From an uncultured Lachnospiraceae bacterium (lineage in GTDB: Bacteria > Bacillota > Clostridia > Lachnospirales > Lachnospiraceae): a DNA stretch of 19,154 bases. Numbering within the stretch: position 1 is the stretch's first letter; each line of letters starts with the position of its first letter. This document shows positions 1 through 7,884 of this stretch, piece after piece. The position numbers and the translations under genes were made by a program. Where the stretch lies: positions 1 to 19,154 of the forward strand of contig CACZOS010000133.1 in NCBI GenBank assembly GCA_902782815.1, written 5' to 3'. The notes under the pieces are model-generated. The model searched no databases, had not been told where the DNA came from, and was given only the letters and a program-made list of their open reading frames with translations.

Positions 1-1
1 C

Positions 2-1558
2 GCAGCGATCTACGCCTCAAGAGAACAGAATAAGGTGCTGGTCATTGAGAAGAATGACGTCGGCGGACTCATCGCCATGACCGACATAGTGGAGAACTAT
101 CCGGGCGTGGGTAAGATCAGCGGAAAAGAGCTGGCAGAGCGGATGCGCAGCCAGGCGGAAGAATTCGGCGCCTCTTTTGTCAACGATGTGGTGACCGGCA
201 TGGACGTCGGAGAAGAGATCAAGACAGTCTTTACGGAGAAGACCGAATACCGTACTCTGGGCATCATTCTTGCTTCCGGTGTCCGCCCCAGAAAAGCGGG
301 ATTTGTGGGCGAGGAAGAATGGCTGGGCAGAGGGGTTTCCCTTTGTGCCACCTGTGACGGCCCTCTCTTTGCCGGGTCGGAAGTGTATGTCATCGGCGGA
401 GGACTGTCCGCTGTTCAGGAATCCAAGTTTCTGGCCCAGTTCGCCTCAAAGGTCACCATCCTGATCCGGGGGAAGAAATTCTCCTGCGGAGCTTATGCCA
501 GTGATTCCCTTAAAGAATATCCCAATATAGAGGTCCGTTTCGAGACAGTACTCAAGGAGGTCCGGGGAGAAGAGTACGTGGATATGCTCATCCTGGAGGA
601 CCTCAGGACCGGAAGGATAAAGAGGGTCTTTTCCTCAAAGTTTATGGAAGAGGAAAAACTGCCTATAGGAGTTTTTGTATTTGTGGGCTATGAGCCGGCT
701 GCCGACTGGCTGCCTGAAGCCATTGAGAGAAGCGCCGCCGGGTACATTCTCTGCGATGCCGGACATAAGACCAGTATCGACGGGGTGTATGTCGCTGGGG
801 ATCTCTGCGAAAAGCCGCTCAGACAGGCGGTGACCGCCGCTGCTGACGGCGCGGTTGCAGCGGTTTCCCTGGGTGAGAGAGTCCGGGAACTTCGTCAGAA
901 GCTTCGTCAGGGATTGCTTGTCCTGCCCGAAAAGAAGGCTGCATACTCCAAGACTCCGGCTGCTGACCGGGTTTCCGTTGGTAAACCGGAAGAAAAGGTA
1001 GTCCTTAAGCTATGGCTGGATGACAGTGATCTGGCTCAGGAGATGAAGAGCTTCCTGACCGGGTCCGACGAGATCCGGGATAAGGCTGTGGTCACCGAGA
1101 TGCATGGAGGCAGGGAAGGACTGATCCTCCCGGCCATAGAGATCTGTGACAGCAAGGGTAAGAGCAGCGGGATTTACTTCCACAGTGTTCCCAACGGGAT
1201 GGAGTGGAATTCCTTCCTCATGGCCATGTTTATGGCCGGCGGCAATGAAACAAAGATCAGTCCGGTCAACCTTGAACGGGTCAGAAAACTGAGCCGTCCG
1301 TTAAATATCAAGGTTCTCGCTTCTCTGACCTGTGCAAACTGCCCCTCTGCCGTTATGGCAGCGAATGAACTGGCAGCCCACAGCGAGATGATCACTGCGG
1401 AGATGTTTGATATCACCCGGTTCCCCAGTCTGCTTTGGAGGCATCATGTCAGGACAGTGCCCATCCTCCTGATCAATGACAAGGTATACGGAAAGGGAAG
1501 GATGAATCTGACCTATCTTCTGGATATGGTGGATCTGTATATGAAGTCCTCCCTCTAG
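2..1558 (+). CDS. FAD-dependent disulfide reductase (thioredoxin reductase core + C-terminal AhpF-like redox domain), 5' partial
   Basis: The reading frame is open from base 2 (A-A-I-Y-A-S...), so the start and the first GxGxxG of the FAD fold lie off the window. Only about 15-20 residues are probably missing. The first ~300 residues resemble thioredoxin reductase: VIEKNDVGG and ENYPG, the redox motif CATCDG (Cys codons at 344 and 353), a second Rossmann motif VIGGGLSAVQES for NAD(P)H, and the C-terminal FAD motif GVYVAGD. The last ~190 residues match the N-terminal domain of AhpF. They form two thioredoxin-like folds: the first lacks a CxxC, and the second has CANCPS (Cys codons 1331 and 1340) and the cis-Pro segment VPILLINDKVYGKGRM. 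In AhpF this module precedes the flavoprotein core; here it follows. The inferred role is passing NAD(P)H electrons to a peroxiredoxin or another thiol protein, with no partner visible in the window. The family assignment is firm and the partner unknown. Confidence 0.85.
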   Translation, partial: AAIYASREQNKVLVIEKNDVGGLIAMTDIVENYPGVGKISGKELAERMRSQAEEFGASFVNDVVTGMDVGEEIKTVFTEKTEYRTLGIILASGVRPRKAGFVGEEEWLGRGVSLCATCDGPLFAGSEVYVIGGGLSAVQESKFLAQFASKVTILIRGKKFSCGAYASDSLKEYPNIEVRFETVLKEVRGEEYVDMLILEDLRTGRIKRVFSSKFMEEEKLPIGVFVFVGYEPAADWLPEAIERSAAGYILCDAGHKTSIDGVYVAGDLCEKPLRQAVTAAADGAVAAVSLGERVRELRQKLRQGLLVLPEKKAAYSKTPAADRVSVGKPEEKVVLKLWLDDSDLAQEMKSFLTGSDEIRDKAVVTEMHGGREGLILPAIEICDSKGKSSGIYFHSVPNGMEWNSFLMAMFMAGGNETKISPVNLERVRKLSRPLNIKVLASLTCANCPSAVMAANELAAHSEMITAEMFDITRFPSLLWRHHVRTVPILLINDKVYGKGRMNLTYLLDMVDLYMKSSL

Positions 1559-1621
1559 TACCTCAGACGTTATGTCCCTCAGGATCGCAGTTCATTCAGC
1601 AGATTAATATAAGAAAGCTAC

Positions 1622-1664
1622 GGCCGATGTTTTACCGACGGTAAAGCACCGGTCTTCTTTTTTT
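1622..1664 (+). terminator. Rho-independent terminator of the flavoprotein gene
   Basis: A long imperfect hairpin has outer arms 1622-1629 and 1647-1654 (one A-C mismatch and one G-U pair) and an inner perfect stem TTTACC-GAC-GGTAAA at 1631-1645. A T-rich tail with seven consecutive T follows at 1658-1664. It lies about 65 nt after the stop codon, before the promoter of the next gene. Confidence 0.75.
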
Positions 1665-1674
1665 GCCGGATTCA

Positions 1675-1683
1675 TGGTATAAT
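1675..1683 (+). promoter_or_regulatory. Extended -10 promoter for the ATPase-kinase unit
   Basis: TGGTATAAT is a perfect extended -10 element (TGnTATAAT) placed 35 nt upstream of the ATPase start and directly after a terminator. No good -35 box is visible: the position 17 nt upstream falls in the terminator T-tract. Extended -10 promoters do not need one. Confidence 0.6.
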
Positions 1684-1718
1684 GCATTCCAGAGATTGAA
1701 TCATTCCGGAGGGGTGTT

Positions 1719-4052
1719 ATGGCGTATGCTGGATTGACAACAGAGGAAGTGAATAAACGGGTGGCAGCCCATAAGGTCAATGTCATTGAAGACGATACTT
1801 CCATGAGCGTGAAGGATATCATCCGTGGCAATGTACTGACCTATTTCAATGCGATCTTTGCTATCCTGGGATTGCTGCTGATCATTGCGGGCTCATTTAA
1901 GAATCTGACTTTTCTGCTGGTGGTGGTGGCCAACACCCTGATCGGTATAGTCCAGCAGCTTCGTTCCAAAGCTATTCTTGACAAGCTTTCCCTTCTTGAC
2001 GTAACGAAATATACTGCCATAAGAAACGGCAAGGGAAAAGTAATTCCCTCCGATAAACTTGTGAAGGATGACCTTATCCTGCTGAGCGCGGGACAGCAGA
2101 TTCCGGCGGACGGCGTGGTGGTATCGGGATCACTCATGGTCAATGAATCCCTGCTCACCGGTGAAGAAGATGAGGTGGAGAAGACCCCGGGGGAAAGCCT
2201 GAAATCCGGGAGTTTTGTGATTTCCGGGGAATGCAGGGCCATGCTGACCAAAGTGGGCAGTGAATCCTACGCTGCCAGGCTGACCAGAAAAGCCAAGGAG
2301 GTCAAAGAAAGACCCGCCGAAATGGTGAGGGATATCGAACTGATCATCCGGATCGCCGGTTTCCTGATCATCCCGGTGGGAATCGCTCTCGTTTTCCAGT
2401 CCATGGTCATTAATCACAACTCATTTTCCGATGCCATAGAATCCATGGTCAGTGCCGTGGTGGGTATGATCCCTGAAGGGATGTACCTGCTGGCGACCGT
2501 TTCCCTCGCTTTGAGTGCCGCTAGGCTTGCCCGGAAACAGGTGCTCCTCCATGATATGCACAGCATCGAGACTCTGGCCCGGGTGGATGTCTTGTGTGTG
2601 GATAAGACCGGGACCATCACCACAGATGATATGGAGGTGGAAGGACTGTTTGCCCCGGTGGGGATAGAGGAGCCTGATCAGAAACTCCTTACCGCCTATG
2701 TGAACACGGTGACGGACAGCAACTCTACCATGGAAGCCCTGAGGATCTTCTGCGGCTCGGGGATGAAGCTTCCGGCGACCACGATCCTTCCTTTCCGTTC
2801 CAAAAACAAGTATTCGGAAATCAACACGGCAGATCACTGCTATCGTCTGGGCGCACCGGAATATGTCATGGACAATCTGATGCTGACGGGTAATCAGGAA
2901 GTGATCCGGGGATATACCGAGAAAGGAAACCGTGTGCTGGCGCTGACCTGTGACGGGATTCCCGCCCTTTTCGTCTCCATCCGGAACAATATCCGGGACA
3001 ATGCCCCGGAAACCTTTTCCTACTTTGCCGAAAGAGGGGTGGAGATCAAGGTGATCTCCGGGGATAACCCGGTGACGGTTTCCCGGATCGCCAATCAGGC
3101 GGGAATCCGGAACGCGGACAAATATGTGGATGCCACCGGGCTGAAAAATGATAAGGACTTTTCTGATGCCCTGAGAAAATATACGGTATTCGGCAGGGTG
3201 AAACCGGAGCAGAAGAAAAAATTTGTGGAGGTCCTCCGGGGGCAGAAAAAGAAAGTTGCCATGACCGGGGACGGTGTGAATGATATCCTGGCCATGAAAG
3301 AGGCGGATTGTTCCATTGCCATGGGTGAGGGATCCGACGCCACAAGACAGGCTGCCCAGGTTGTACTTCTGGATTCGGATTTCTCCCGGATGAAGGATAT
3401 TGTGGGGGAAGGACGCAGGGATGTGAACAACATCACCAGATCTGCCACCCTGTTTCTGTATAAGAACATTTTTTCACTGCTGCTGGCGGTGTTCTCCATT
3501 GTGAACAGTTTTACCTATCCCCTGCAGCCCAATCAGGTCTCCCTGATCTCCATGTTCAACATAGGCATCCCGGCATTTTTGCTGGCCCTGGAGAACAATG
3601 AGGACAAGCAGGAGAATAGTTTTATCCGCACCACCATATTCCGGGCCATGCCGGCGGCATTGACCTCCTTTTTTTCCATTGCCTTTATGGTTCTGTTCGG
3701 AAAACTGTTCAATATCTCCGAGGCGGATGTGGCGACGGCCTCAACCTACCTCCTGGCGGTGATCGGATTCATGATCCTGTGGAGAATCTCCAAACCGGCC
3801 AATCTATACCATATCATTGTCTTTGCCCTGTGCATTATGGGAATGATATTTACTGCGGCCCGGTTTCATACCATGTTTGATCTCGAGGCCATCTCCCTGA
3901 AATGCACTGCTCTTTGCGGTGTGTTTGCCATCGCGGAGATCACGGTGATGAACACCTTCAGCTGGATCTTTGACCGGATGGGGGACATCAAGATCAATCT
4001 TAAAGAGAAACAGAAATTAAAACAGAAAAGAAAAGGGCTGCGTCATCGCTGA
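1719..4052 (+). CDS. P-type cation-transporting ATPase, CtpE-like
   Basis: A 777-residue integral-membrane HAD ATPase that should drive cation transport by ATP hydrolysis through an aspartyl-phosphate. Motifs appear in family order: actuator loop LLTGE (145-149), membrane motif PEG (252-254), phosphorylation site DKTGTIT (Asp295), ISGDNPVT (446-453), hinge TGDGVND (516-522), then about six C-terminal membrane helices. There is no N-terminal heavy-metal domain and no CPC/SPC motif, so it is not a P1B metal pump. The PEGMYLLATVSLALS segment and the run into HSIETLARVDVLCVDKTGT resemble CtpE of actinobacteria, described as a calcium transporter; that ion is only inferred here. The ATG follows GGAGGGG (1708-1714). 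The kinase gene starts 45 nt downstream with no terminator between, so the two are probably co-transcribed. Confidence 0.9.
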   Translation: MAYAGLTTEEVNKRVAAHKVNVIEDDTSMSVKDIIRGNVLTYFNAIFAILGLLLIIAGSFKNLTFLLVVVANTLIGIVQQLRSKAILDKLSLLDVTKYTAIRNGKGKVIPSDKLVKDDLILLSAGQQIPADGVVVSGSLMVNESLLTGEEDEVEKTPGESLKSGSFVISGECRAMLTKVGSESYAARLTRKAKEVKERPAEMVRDIELIIRIAGFLIIPVGIALVFQSMVINHNSFSDAIESMVSAVVGMIPEGMYLLATVSLALSAARLARKQVLLHDMHSIETLARVDVLCVDKTGTITTDDMEVEGLFAPVGIEEPDQKLLTAYVNTVTDSNSTMEALRIFCGSGMKLPATTILPFRSKNKYSEINTADHCYRLGAPEYVMDNLMLTGNQEVIRGYTEKGNRVLALTCDGIPALFVSIRNNIRDNAPETFSYFAERGVEIKVISGDNPVTVSRIANQAGIRNADKYVDATGLKNDKDFSDALRKYTVFGRVKPEQKKKFVEVLRGQKKKVAMTGDGVNDILAMKEADCSIAMGEGSDATRQAAQVVLLDSDFSRMKDIVGEGRRDVNNITRSATLFLYKNIFSLLLAVFSIVNSFTYPLQPNQVSLISMFNIGIPAFLLALENNEDKQENSFIRTTIFRAMPAALTSFFSIAFMVLFGKLFNISEADVATASTYLLAVIGFMILWRISKPANLYHIIVFALCIMGMIFTAARFHTMFDLEAISLKCTALCGVFAIAEITVMNTFSWIFDRMGDIKINLKEKQKLKQKRKGLRHR

Positions 4053-4097
4053 GGATAACCGGTATGGCTGTTCTGTCCCGGAGAGATGAGGAAGATT

Positions 4098-5885
4098 ATG
4101 AACAGGATTAAAAAATATGAACCCCTCTGGGGAAGCTGGTATGTGGAAGATAAGGTGGGGGAAGGCAGCTACGGTGCGGTCTACCGGGTGGTGAGAAAGT
4201 CCCGGAACAAGGCATACCGGGCTGCGGTCAAACTGATCTCCATCCCCAAGACCGACGCGGAGATCCGGGCCCAGAAAAGAAAGAAGATGACGGATGCCGC
4301 TATACAGAGCCTGTATGAAAAGAAGGTGGACCGTCTGGAGCAGGAGATCATGCTCATGGCGGAGATGCAGGGGGCATCCAATATTGTCACCATACAGGAT
4401 TTCATGATCCGCCCCCATGTGGATAAAGACGGAAATGAGACCATAGGATACGATGTGCTTATCCGGATGGAGTACCTGCAGAATCTGGAGGAGTACCTCA
4501 TCGATCATCAGCCTGATGTCAGGGAAGTCATTACCATGGGGATCAATCTGTGCAAAGCTTTGGAGCATTGTGAAAAGAAGAGGATCATCCATCGTGACAT
4601 AAAACCGGAGAATATTTTCCGGAATGAATTCGGGGAATATAAGATCGGTGATTTCGGTATCTCCCGGCAGATGGATCATACCAGCAAGGCCACCAGCGCG
4701 GGAACCCCTCTGTACATGGCCCCGGAGATCATGTTCTACCAGCCTTACAATCATACGGTGGATATCTACGCTGTGGGGCTGATGATGTATCAGATCCTCA
4801 ATCACAACCGCCTTCCTTTCATGCCGGATTATCCGGAGGAGATATGGCCGGAGGATTCCGAGGTGGCGGTTCAGGAGAGATTGCAGGGAACACCGTTTCC
4901 CAGGCTGAAGGGAATCCCGGAAAACCTGGAGAAGATCATTATCAAGGCTACGGCTTTTCACAAAGAGGACCGGTATATCAATGCCACAGAGATGAGGTGG
5001 AATCTGGAGAATGCCCTGAGGGAGCTGGATGAGGGAAAACCGGTGGACAGGGCTGTTCCGGAAGATGCTGAAGCTGATAAGAAAGATGAACAGGTTTCTT
5101 TGGAAGAGAACTTCCCTGAGGATGAGGACCGGAACGAGGGATTTCTGTCCGAAGAAGCAGAACAAGACCGGGCAGAGTATGACTACCCGGAAGAAGCGGA
5201 TGCCCCGGAATTTGAAGCCGGTCAAACCTCTCAGGAAGACTGGGAAGAGGAAGAAGCTTATGACCGGGCTGCACCGGCTCCGGTACTGGAGGTAGGATCT
5301 GTCTGCAGCTTCGGGGTGTACCCCCAGGTTTACGGATCAGATGAGAAAGTGCCTCTGGAATGGGTCATCCTGGACAAGCAGGAGGACAGAATGCTGATGA
5401 TCACCAGAAAAGCGCTGGTTTTCCGCCCTTATAATATGGAAATGAGTGAAGTGACCTGGGAGAAATCTTCCATCCGGACCTGGCTGAACGATACCTTTTA
5501 TCAAAATGCGTTCAGTCAGGAGGAACGCGGAGAGATCCTCAGCACCCTGGTAAAGGCAGACAGGAATCCGCGCTTTATGAACAACCCGGGGGAAGACAGC
5601 CGGGATCATGTTTTTCTTCTCAGTGTTCCCGAGGCAGCACAGTATTTTAAGACAGAAAATGAGATGAAATGTCAGGCTACGGAATATGCCCTCTCCCAGG
5701 CAGCGGATGTCACGGACAGCCTGAGTGAAGAAGGTACCTGCTTCTGGTGGCTGAGAACACCCGGTTATGACGGCCGGTCTGCAGCAGGTATCTACAAGGA
5801 TGGGGGAATCTTCTATGGAGGAATGAGCGTCAGTATGAACTACGGAGCCGTACGCCCGGCTATCTGGGTTATGGCTGAGGAATAA
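4098..5885 (+). CDS. Ser/Thr protein kinase fused to C-terminal DUF6273 domain
   Basis: A Hanks-type kinase domain fills about residues 10-310 (numbered from the ATG at 4098). It has the glycine loop GEGSYGAVY, the ATP-anchoring Lys45 (AVKL), catalytic HRDIKPEN (165-171), DFG (185-187), and GTPLYMAPE closing the activation segment, so it should be active. A strongly acidic, low-complexity linker (~315-395) follows. The last ~190 residues are a DUF6273 domain: W-V-I-L near its start, SSIRTWLN, F-Y-x-N-A-F-S, WWLRTPG, and a final AVRPAIWV. There is no membrane helix and no PASTA repeat, unlike PknB/PrkC, so the protein is predicted cytosolic. An ATG at 4086 is in frame, but its purine tract abuts the codon. 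The 4098 start has AGGA (4089-4092) at 5 nt and is preferred (595 aa). Substrates are unknown; the upstream ATPase is the obvious candidate. A long open frame on the opposite strand is taken as a mirror. Confidence 0.88.
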   Translation: MNRIKKYEPLWGSWYVEDKVGEGSYGAVYRVVRKSRNKAYRAAVKLISIPKTDAEIRAQKRKKMTDAAIQSLYEKKVDRLEQEIMLMAEMQGASNIVTIQDFMIRPHVDKDGNETIGYDVLIRMEYLQNLEEYLIDHQPDVREVITMGINLCKALEHCEKKRIIHRDIKPENIFRNEFGEYKIGDFGISRQMDHTSKATSAGTPLYMAPEIMFYQPYNHTVDIYAVGLMMYQILNHNRLPFMPDYPEEIWPEDSEVAVQERLQGTPFPRLKGIPENLEKIIIKATAFHKEDRYINATEMRWNLENALRELDEGKPVDRAVPEDAEADKKDEQVSLEENFPEDEDRNEGFLSEEAEQDRAEYDYPEEADAPEFEAGQTSQEDWEEEEAYDRAAPAPVLEVGSVCSFGVYPQVYGSDEKVPLEWVILDKQEDRMLMITRKALVFRPYNMEMSEVTWEKSSIRTWLNDTFYQNAFSQEERGEILSTLVKADRNPRFMNNPGEDSRDHVFLLSVPEAAQYFKTENEMKCQATEYALSQAADVTDSLSEEGTCFWWLRTPGYDGRSAAGIYKDGGIFYGGMSVSMNYGAVRPAIWVMAEE

Positions 5886-5890
5886 AAAAG

Positions 5891-5930
5891 AACAGGCAGA
5901 CCCTTAAAAGACAAAGGGTCTGCCTGTTTT
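5891..5930 (+). terminator. Bidirectional terminator between kinase and pgi
   Basis: A perfect 15-bp stem (5891-5905 with 5914-5928) has an 8-nt loop. The plus strand continues into TTTT, while the minus strand reads into a run of T from the AAAAAA at 5884-5889. It can stop both convergent transcripts. Confidence 0.9.
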
Positions 5931-5940
5931 ACTCTGTGGG

Positions 5941-5998
5941 TATGGGAAAAACCAGTTCCCATATCTGATCTTCACCGGAACCGGGAAAAGGATCAGAT
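5941..5998 (-). repeat. Two further hairpins at the 3' end of pgi
   Basis: Two 8-bp inverted repeats lie between pgi and the bidirectional terminator. TATGGGAA (5941-5948) pairs with TTCCCATA (5956-5963). ATCTGATC (5963-5970) pairs with GATCAGAT (5991-5998), the latter covering the pgi stop codon. They may stabilise the mRNA end or help termination; neither has its own clear T-tract. Confidence 0.4.
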
Positions 5999-7576
5999 TT
6001 CGAAAAGATCACTGTAGGCTTTCAGAGCGCCGTCCGTATCATGGGCCAGCACACGTTTGGCAAGAATCTTGCCAAGCTGAACGCCCTCCTGGTCGAAGCT
6101 GTTCAGGTTCCATACAAATCCCTGGAACATGATCTTGTTCTCAAAATGAGCCAGCAATGCGCCAAGGGATTTTGGGTTAAGCTGGTCGCCCACGATGATG
6201 CTGGAAGGACGGCCGCCGTCGAATTTCTTATTGAGGTTATCGTCATCTTTACCGCAGGCGAAGGCGACAATCTGCGCCACAACGTTAGCGCAGAGCTTCT
6301 TCTGGCTGGTGCTTCCCTCGATCACCACATCATTGCCGATCTGGCTGTCCTTGTAGCCGACGAACTGGATGGGGACGATTCCGGTTCCCTGATGGAGCAG
6401 CTGGTAGAAGGAATGCTGTCCGTTTGTTCCTGGTTCACCGAAGATAACCGGGCCGGTCTCATAGGCTACCTTCTCTCCGAAACGGTTGACCGACTTACCG
6501 TTGGACTCCATGTCACACTGCTGCAGATGAGCCGGGAAACGACTGAGGGCCTGGGAGTAGGGAAGGACAGCGGTGCTGTTGTAACCCTGTACATTCACTT
6601 CATAAACGCCGATGAGGGCATCCAGAAGGTCGGGGTTTTTAAAGATATCTGTATTTAATGCCAGGGTATCTTCTTCCGCAGCTCCTTCAAGGATCTTCGC
6701 GTATACCTCCGGGCCGAAGGCCAGGGAGAGAACGACTCCGCCCACTGCGGAGGAAGAGGAGTAACGGCCGCCGATATAATCATCCATGAAGATGGCAGTC
6801 AGATAATCCTCGCTCTTTGCCAAAGGAGATGTTTCGCTGGTAACTGCAAGCATATGTCTGGAGGGATCCAGGCCGGCTTTCACCAGGGCATCCTTAACGA
6901 AGGCTTCATTGGTGAGTGTCTCCAGGGTAGTTCCCGATTTGGAGACCACGATAAAGAGGGAGTGGGCCAGGTCAGTGGAGGCCAGGATGGCGGAGGCGTC
7001 ATCCGGGTCAACATTGCTGATGAATTTTGCTTCCATCTTCAGGGTATTGTTGGTTCTTGCCCAGTTCTCCAGGGCGATATAGAGGGCGCGGGGGCCCAGG
7101 TCGCTGCCTCCGATACCGATCTGGACAACGGTGGTAAAAGGCTCTCCCGCAGCGTTTGTAATCTCCCCGGCATGGACTTTATTGGCAAAGTCCGCGGCTT
7201 TTTTATGCTGGGACAGATAAAATTCACGTTTGTTGACTCCATCCACCACCACGTCATCCAGCTGCTGGCAGCGGGCAAGCTGATGAAGAACCAGACGTTT
7301 TTCTCCGGTATTGATCACAGCTCCGTTCAGGAGTTCTTTGTATTTTTCAACCAGCTGATGTTCTTCCGCAAGTTCCGCCAGGGCGGCGAGAACTGTCTCA
7401 TCCACCTCCTTGGAGGCATAGTTAAAAGCCATATTACCTGCCATGGGAACACTGTATTTCTGAACGCGTTCCGCACCCTTTTCTCCGGATAAAACTTCCT
7501 TGAGGCTGACATGGTTTTTCAGGGCTTTTAATTTCCCGTATGAAGCAAGTGTATCAAGGTTTTTCCATGTTACCAT
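5993..7576 (-). CDS. pgi: Glucose-6-phosphate isomerase
   Basis: A 527-residue enzyme that interconverts glucose-6-phosphate and fructose-6-phosphate in glycolysis and gluconeogenesis. Paired SIS domains are visible: IGIGGSDLGPRALYIAL (~153-169), the phosphate loop SKSGTT (212-217), and GGRYSSSSAVGG (269-280). Expected catalytic residues are present: Glu357 in MESNGK, His388 in GTNGQH, and Lys503 in LGK near the C-terminus. At 527 aa it is closer to the long E. coli-type form than to the ~450-aa form common in Firmicutes. The frame is open 44 codons further upstream, but the ATG at 7576 is preferred. It has AGGAGG 8 nt away, and homology begins at MVTWKNLDTL. The gene stands alone and converges on the kinase gene. 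The sugar-phosphate operon in the same window makes its substrate, but no link in regulation can be seen. Confidence 0.95.
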   Translation of the reverse strand: MVTWKNLDTLASYGKLKALKNHVSLKEVLSGEKGAERVQKYSVPMAGNMAFNYASKEVDETVLAALAELAEEHQLVEKYKELLNGAVINTGEKRLVLHQLARCQQLDDVVVDGVNKREFYLSQHKKAADFANKVHAGEITNAAGEPFTTVVQIGIGGSDLGPRALYIALENWARTNNTLKMEAKFISNVDPDDASAILASTDLAHSLFIVVSKSGTTLETLTNEAFVKDALVKAGLDPSRHMLAVTSETSPLAKSEDYLTAIFMDDYIGGRYSSSSAVGGVVLSLAFGPEVYAKILEGAAEEDTLALNTDIFKNPDLLDALIGVYEVNVQGYNSTAVLPYSQALSRFPAHLQQCDMESNGKSVNRFGEKVAYETGPVIFGEPGTNGQHSFYQLLHQGTGIVPIQFVGYKDSQIGNDVVIEGSTSQKKLCANVVAQIVAFACGKDDDNLNKKFDGGRPSSIIVGDQLNPKSLGALLAHFENKIMFQGFVWNLNSFDQEGVQLGKILAKRVLAHDTDGALKAYSDLFEI

Positions 7577-7621
7577 ATTAGAATCCTCCTGTATAAATGA
7601 TAAATGATCAACTGACAGCAC

Positions 7622-7641
7622 GGAAGAAGAGCTCTTCTTCC
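7622..7641. promoter_or_regulatory. 20-nt perfect palindrome in pgi leader
   Basis: GGAAGAAGAGCTCTTCTTCC is its own reverse complement (10+10, no spacer). It lies 45 nt upstream of the pgi start and downstream of the probable pgi -10, in the untranslated leader. It could be a repressor operator or fold as an mRNA hairpin. No T-tract follows on the minus strand, so it is not a terminator. Confidence 0.5.
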
Positions 7642-7666
7642 TGCAATCAAGATTTTCCACAGATTT

Positions 7667-7675
7667 ATCATAACA
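7667..7675 (-). promoter_or_regulatory. Probable pgi extended -10
   Basis: The minus strand reads TGTTATGAT, an extended -10 with one mismatch in the hexamer, about 90 nt upstream of the pgi ATG. No convincing -35 is visible. Predicted transcription starts near 7660, which leaves a leader of about 85 nt. Confidence 0.4.
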
Positions 7676-7849
7676 CAAAAACACTCGATAATCTCGGTTT
7701 TTTTCCAATTTTCCGGGAAATGTAGCAAAGGAACTTTGTTCTGTTCATCGGAATGGCTTCCCAAACCCGGAGATATGGCAGAAAGATTGCCTTTTATATA
7801 CAGAATATTCTGAAAATTATAATGCATTAAACTAATTATCGAAATATGC

Positions 7850-7878
7850 TTGACAAGATTATAAAATAAGGTTACAAT
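7850..7878 (+). promoter_or_regulatory. Strong sigma-A-type promoter of the 7885-8303 transcript
   Basis: TTGACA (7850-7855), a 17-nt spacer, then TACAAT (7873-7878): one mismatch from consensus at ideal spacing. Transcription is predicted to start near 7885. The stretch 7700-7849 upstream is AT-rich and holds nothing else I can support. Confidence 0.75.
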
Positions 7879-7884
7879 AAAATC

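Noticed and set aside
1719..4052. Heavy-metal (P1B) ATPase
   Set aside because: No N-terminal metal-binding domain and no CPC/SPC motif; PEG motif and helix layout fit a CtpE-type pump.
4017..5225. 402-codon minus-strand frame opposite the kinase
   Set aside because: It mirrors a well-supported kinase coding sequence, has no recognisable domain, and is Leu/His/Pro-rich as expected for an antisense frame.
7577..7708. 44-codon N-terminal extension of pgi
   Set aside because: The AGGAGG site and family homology both place the start at 7576, and the extension crosses the leader palindrome and the probable -10.
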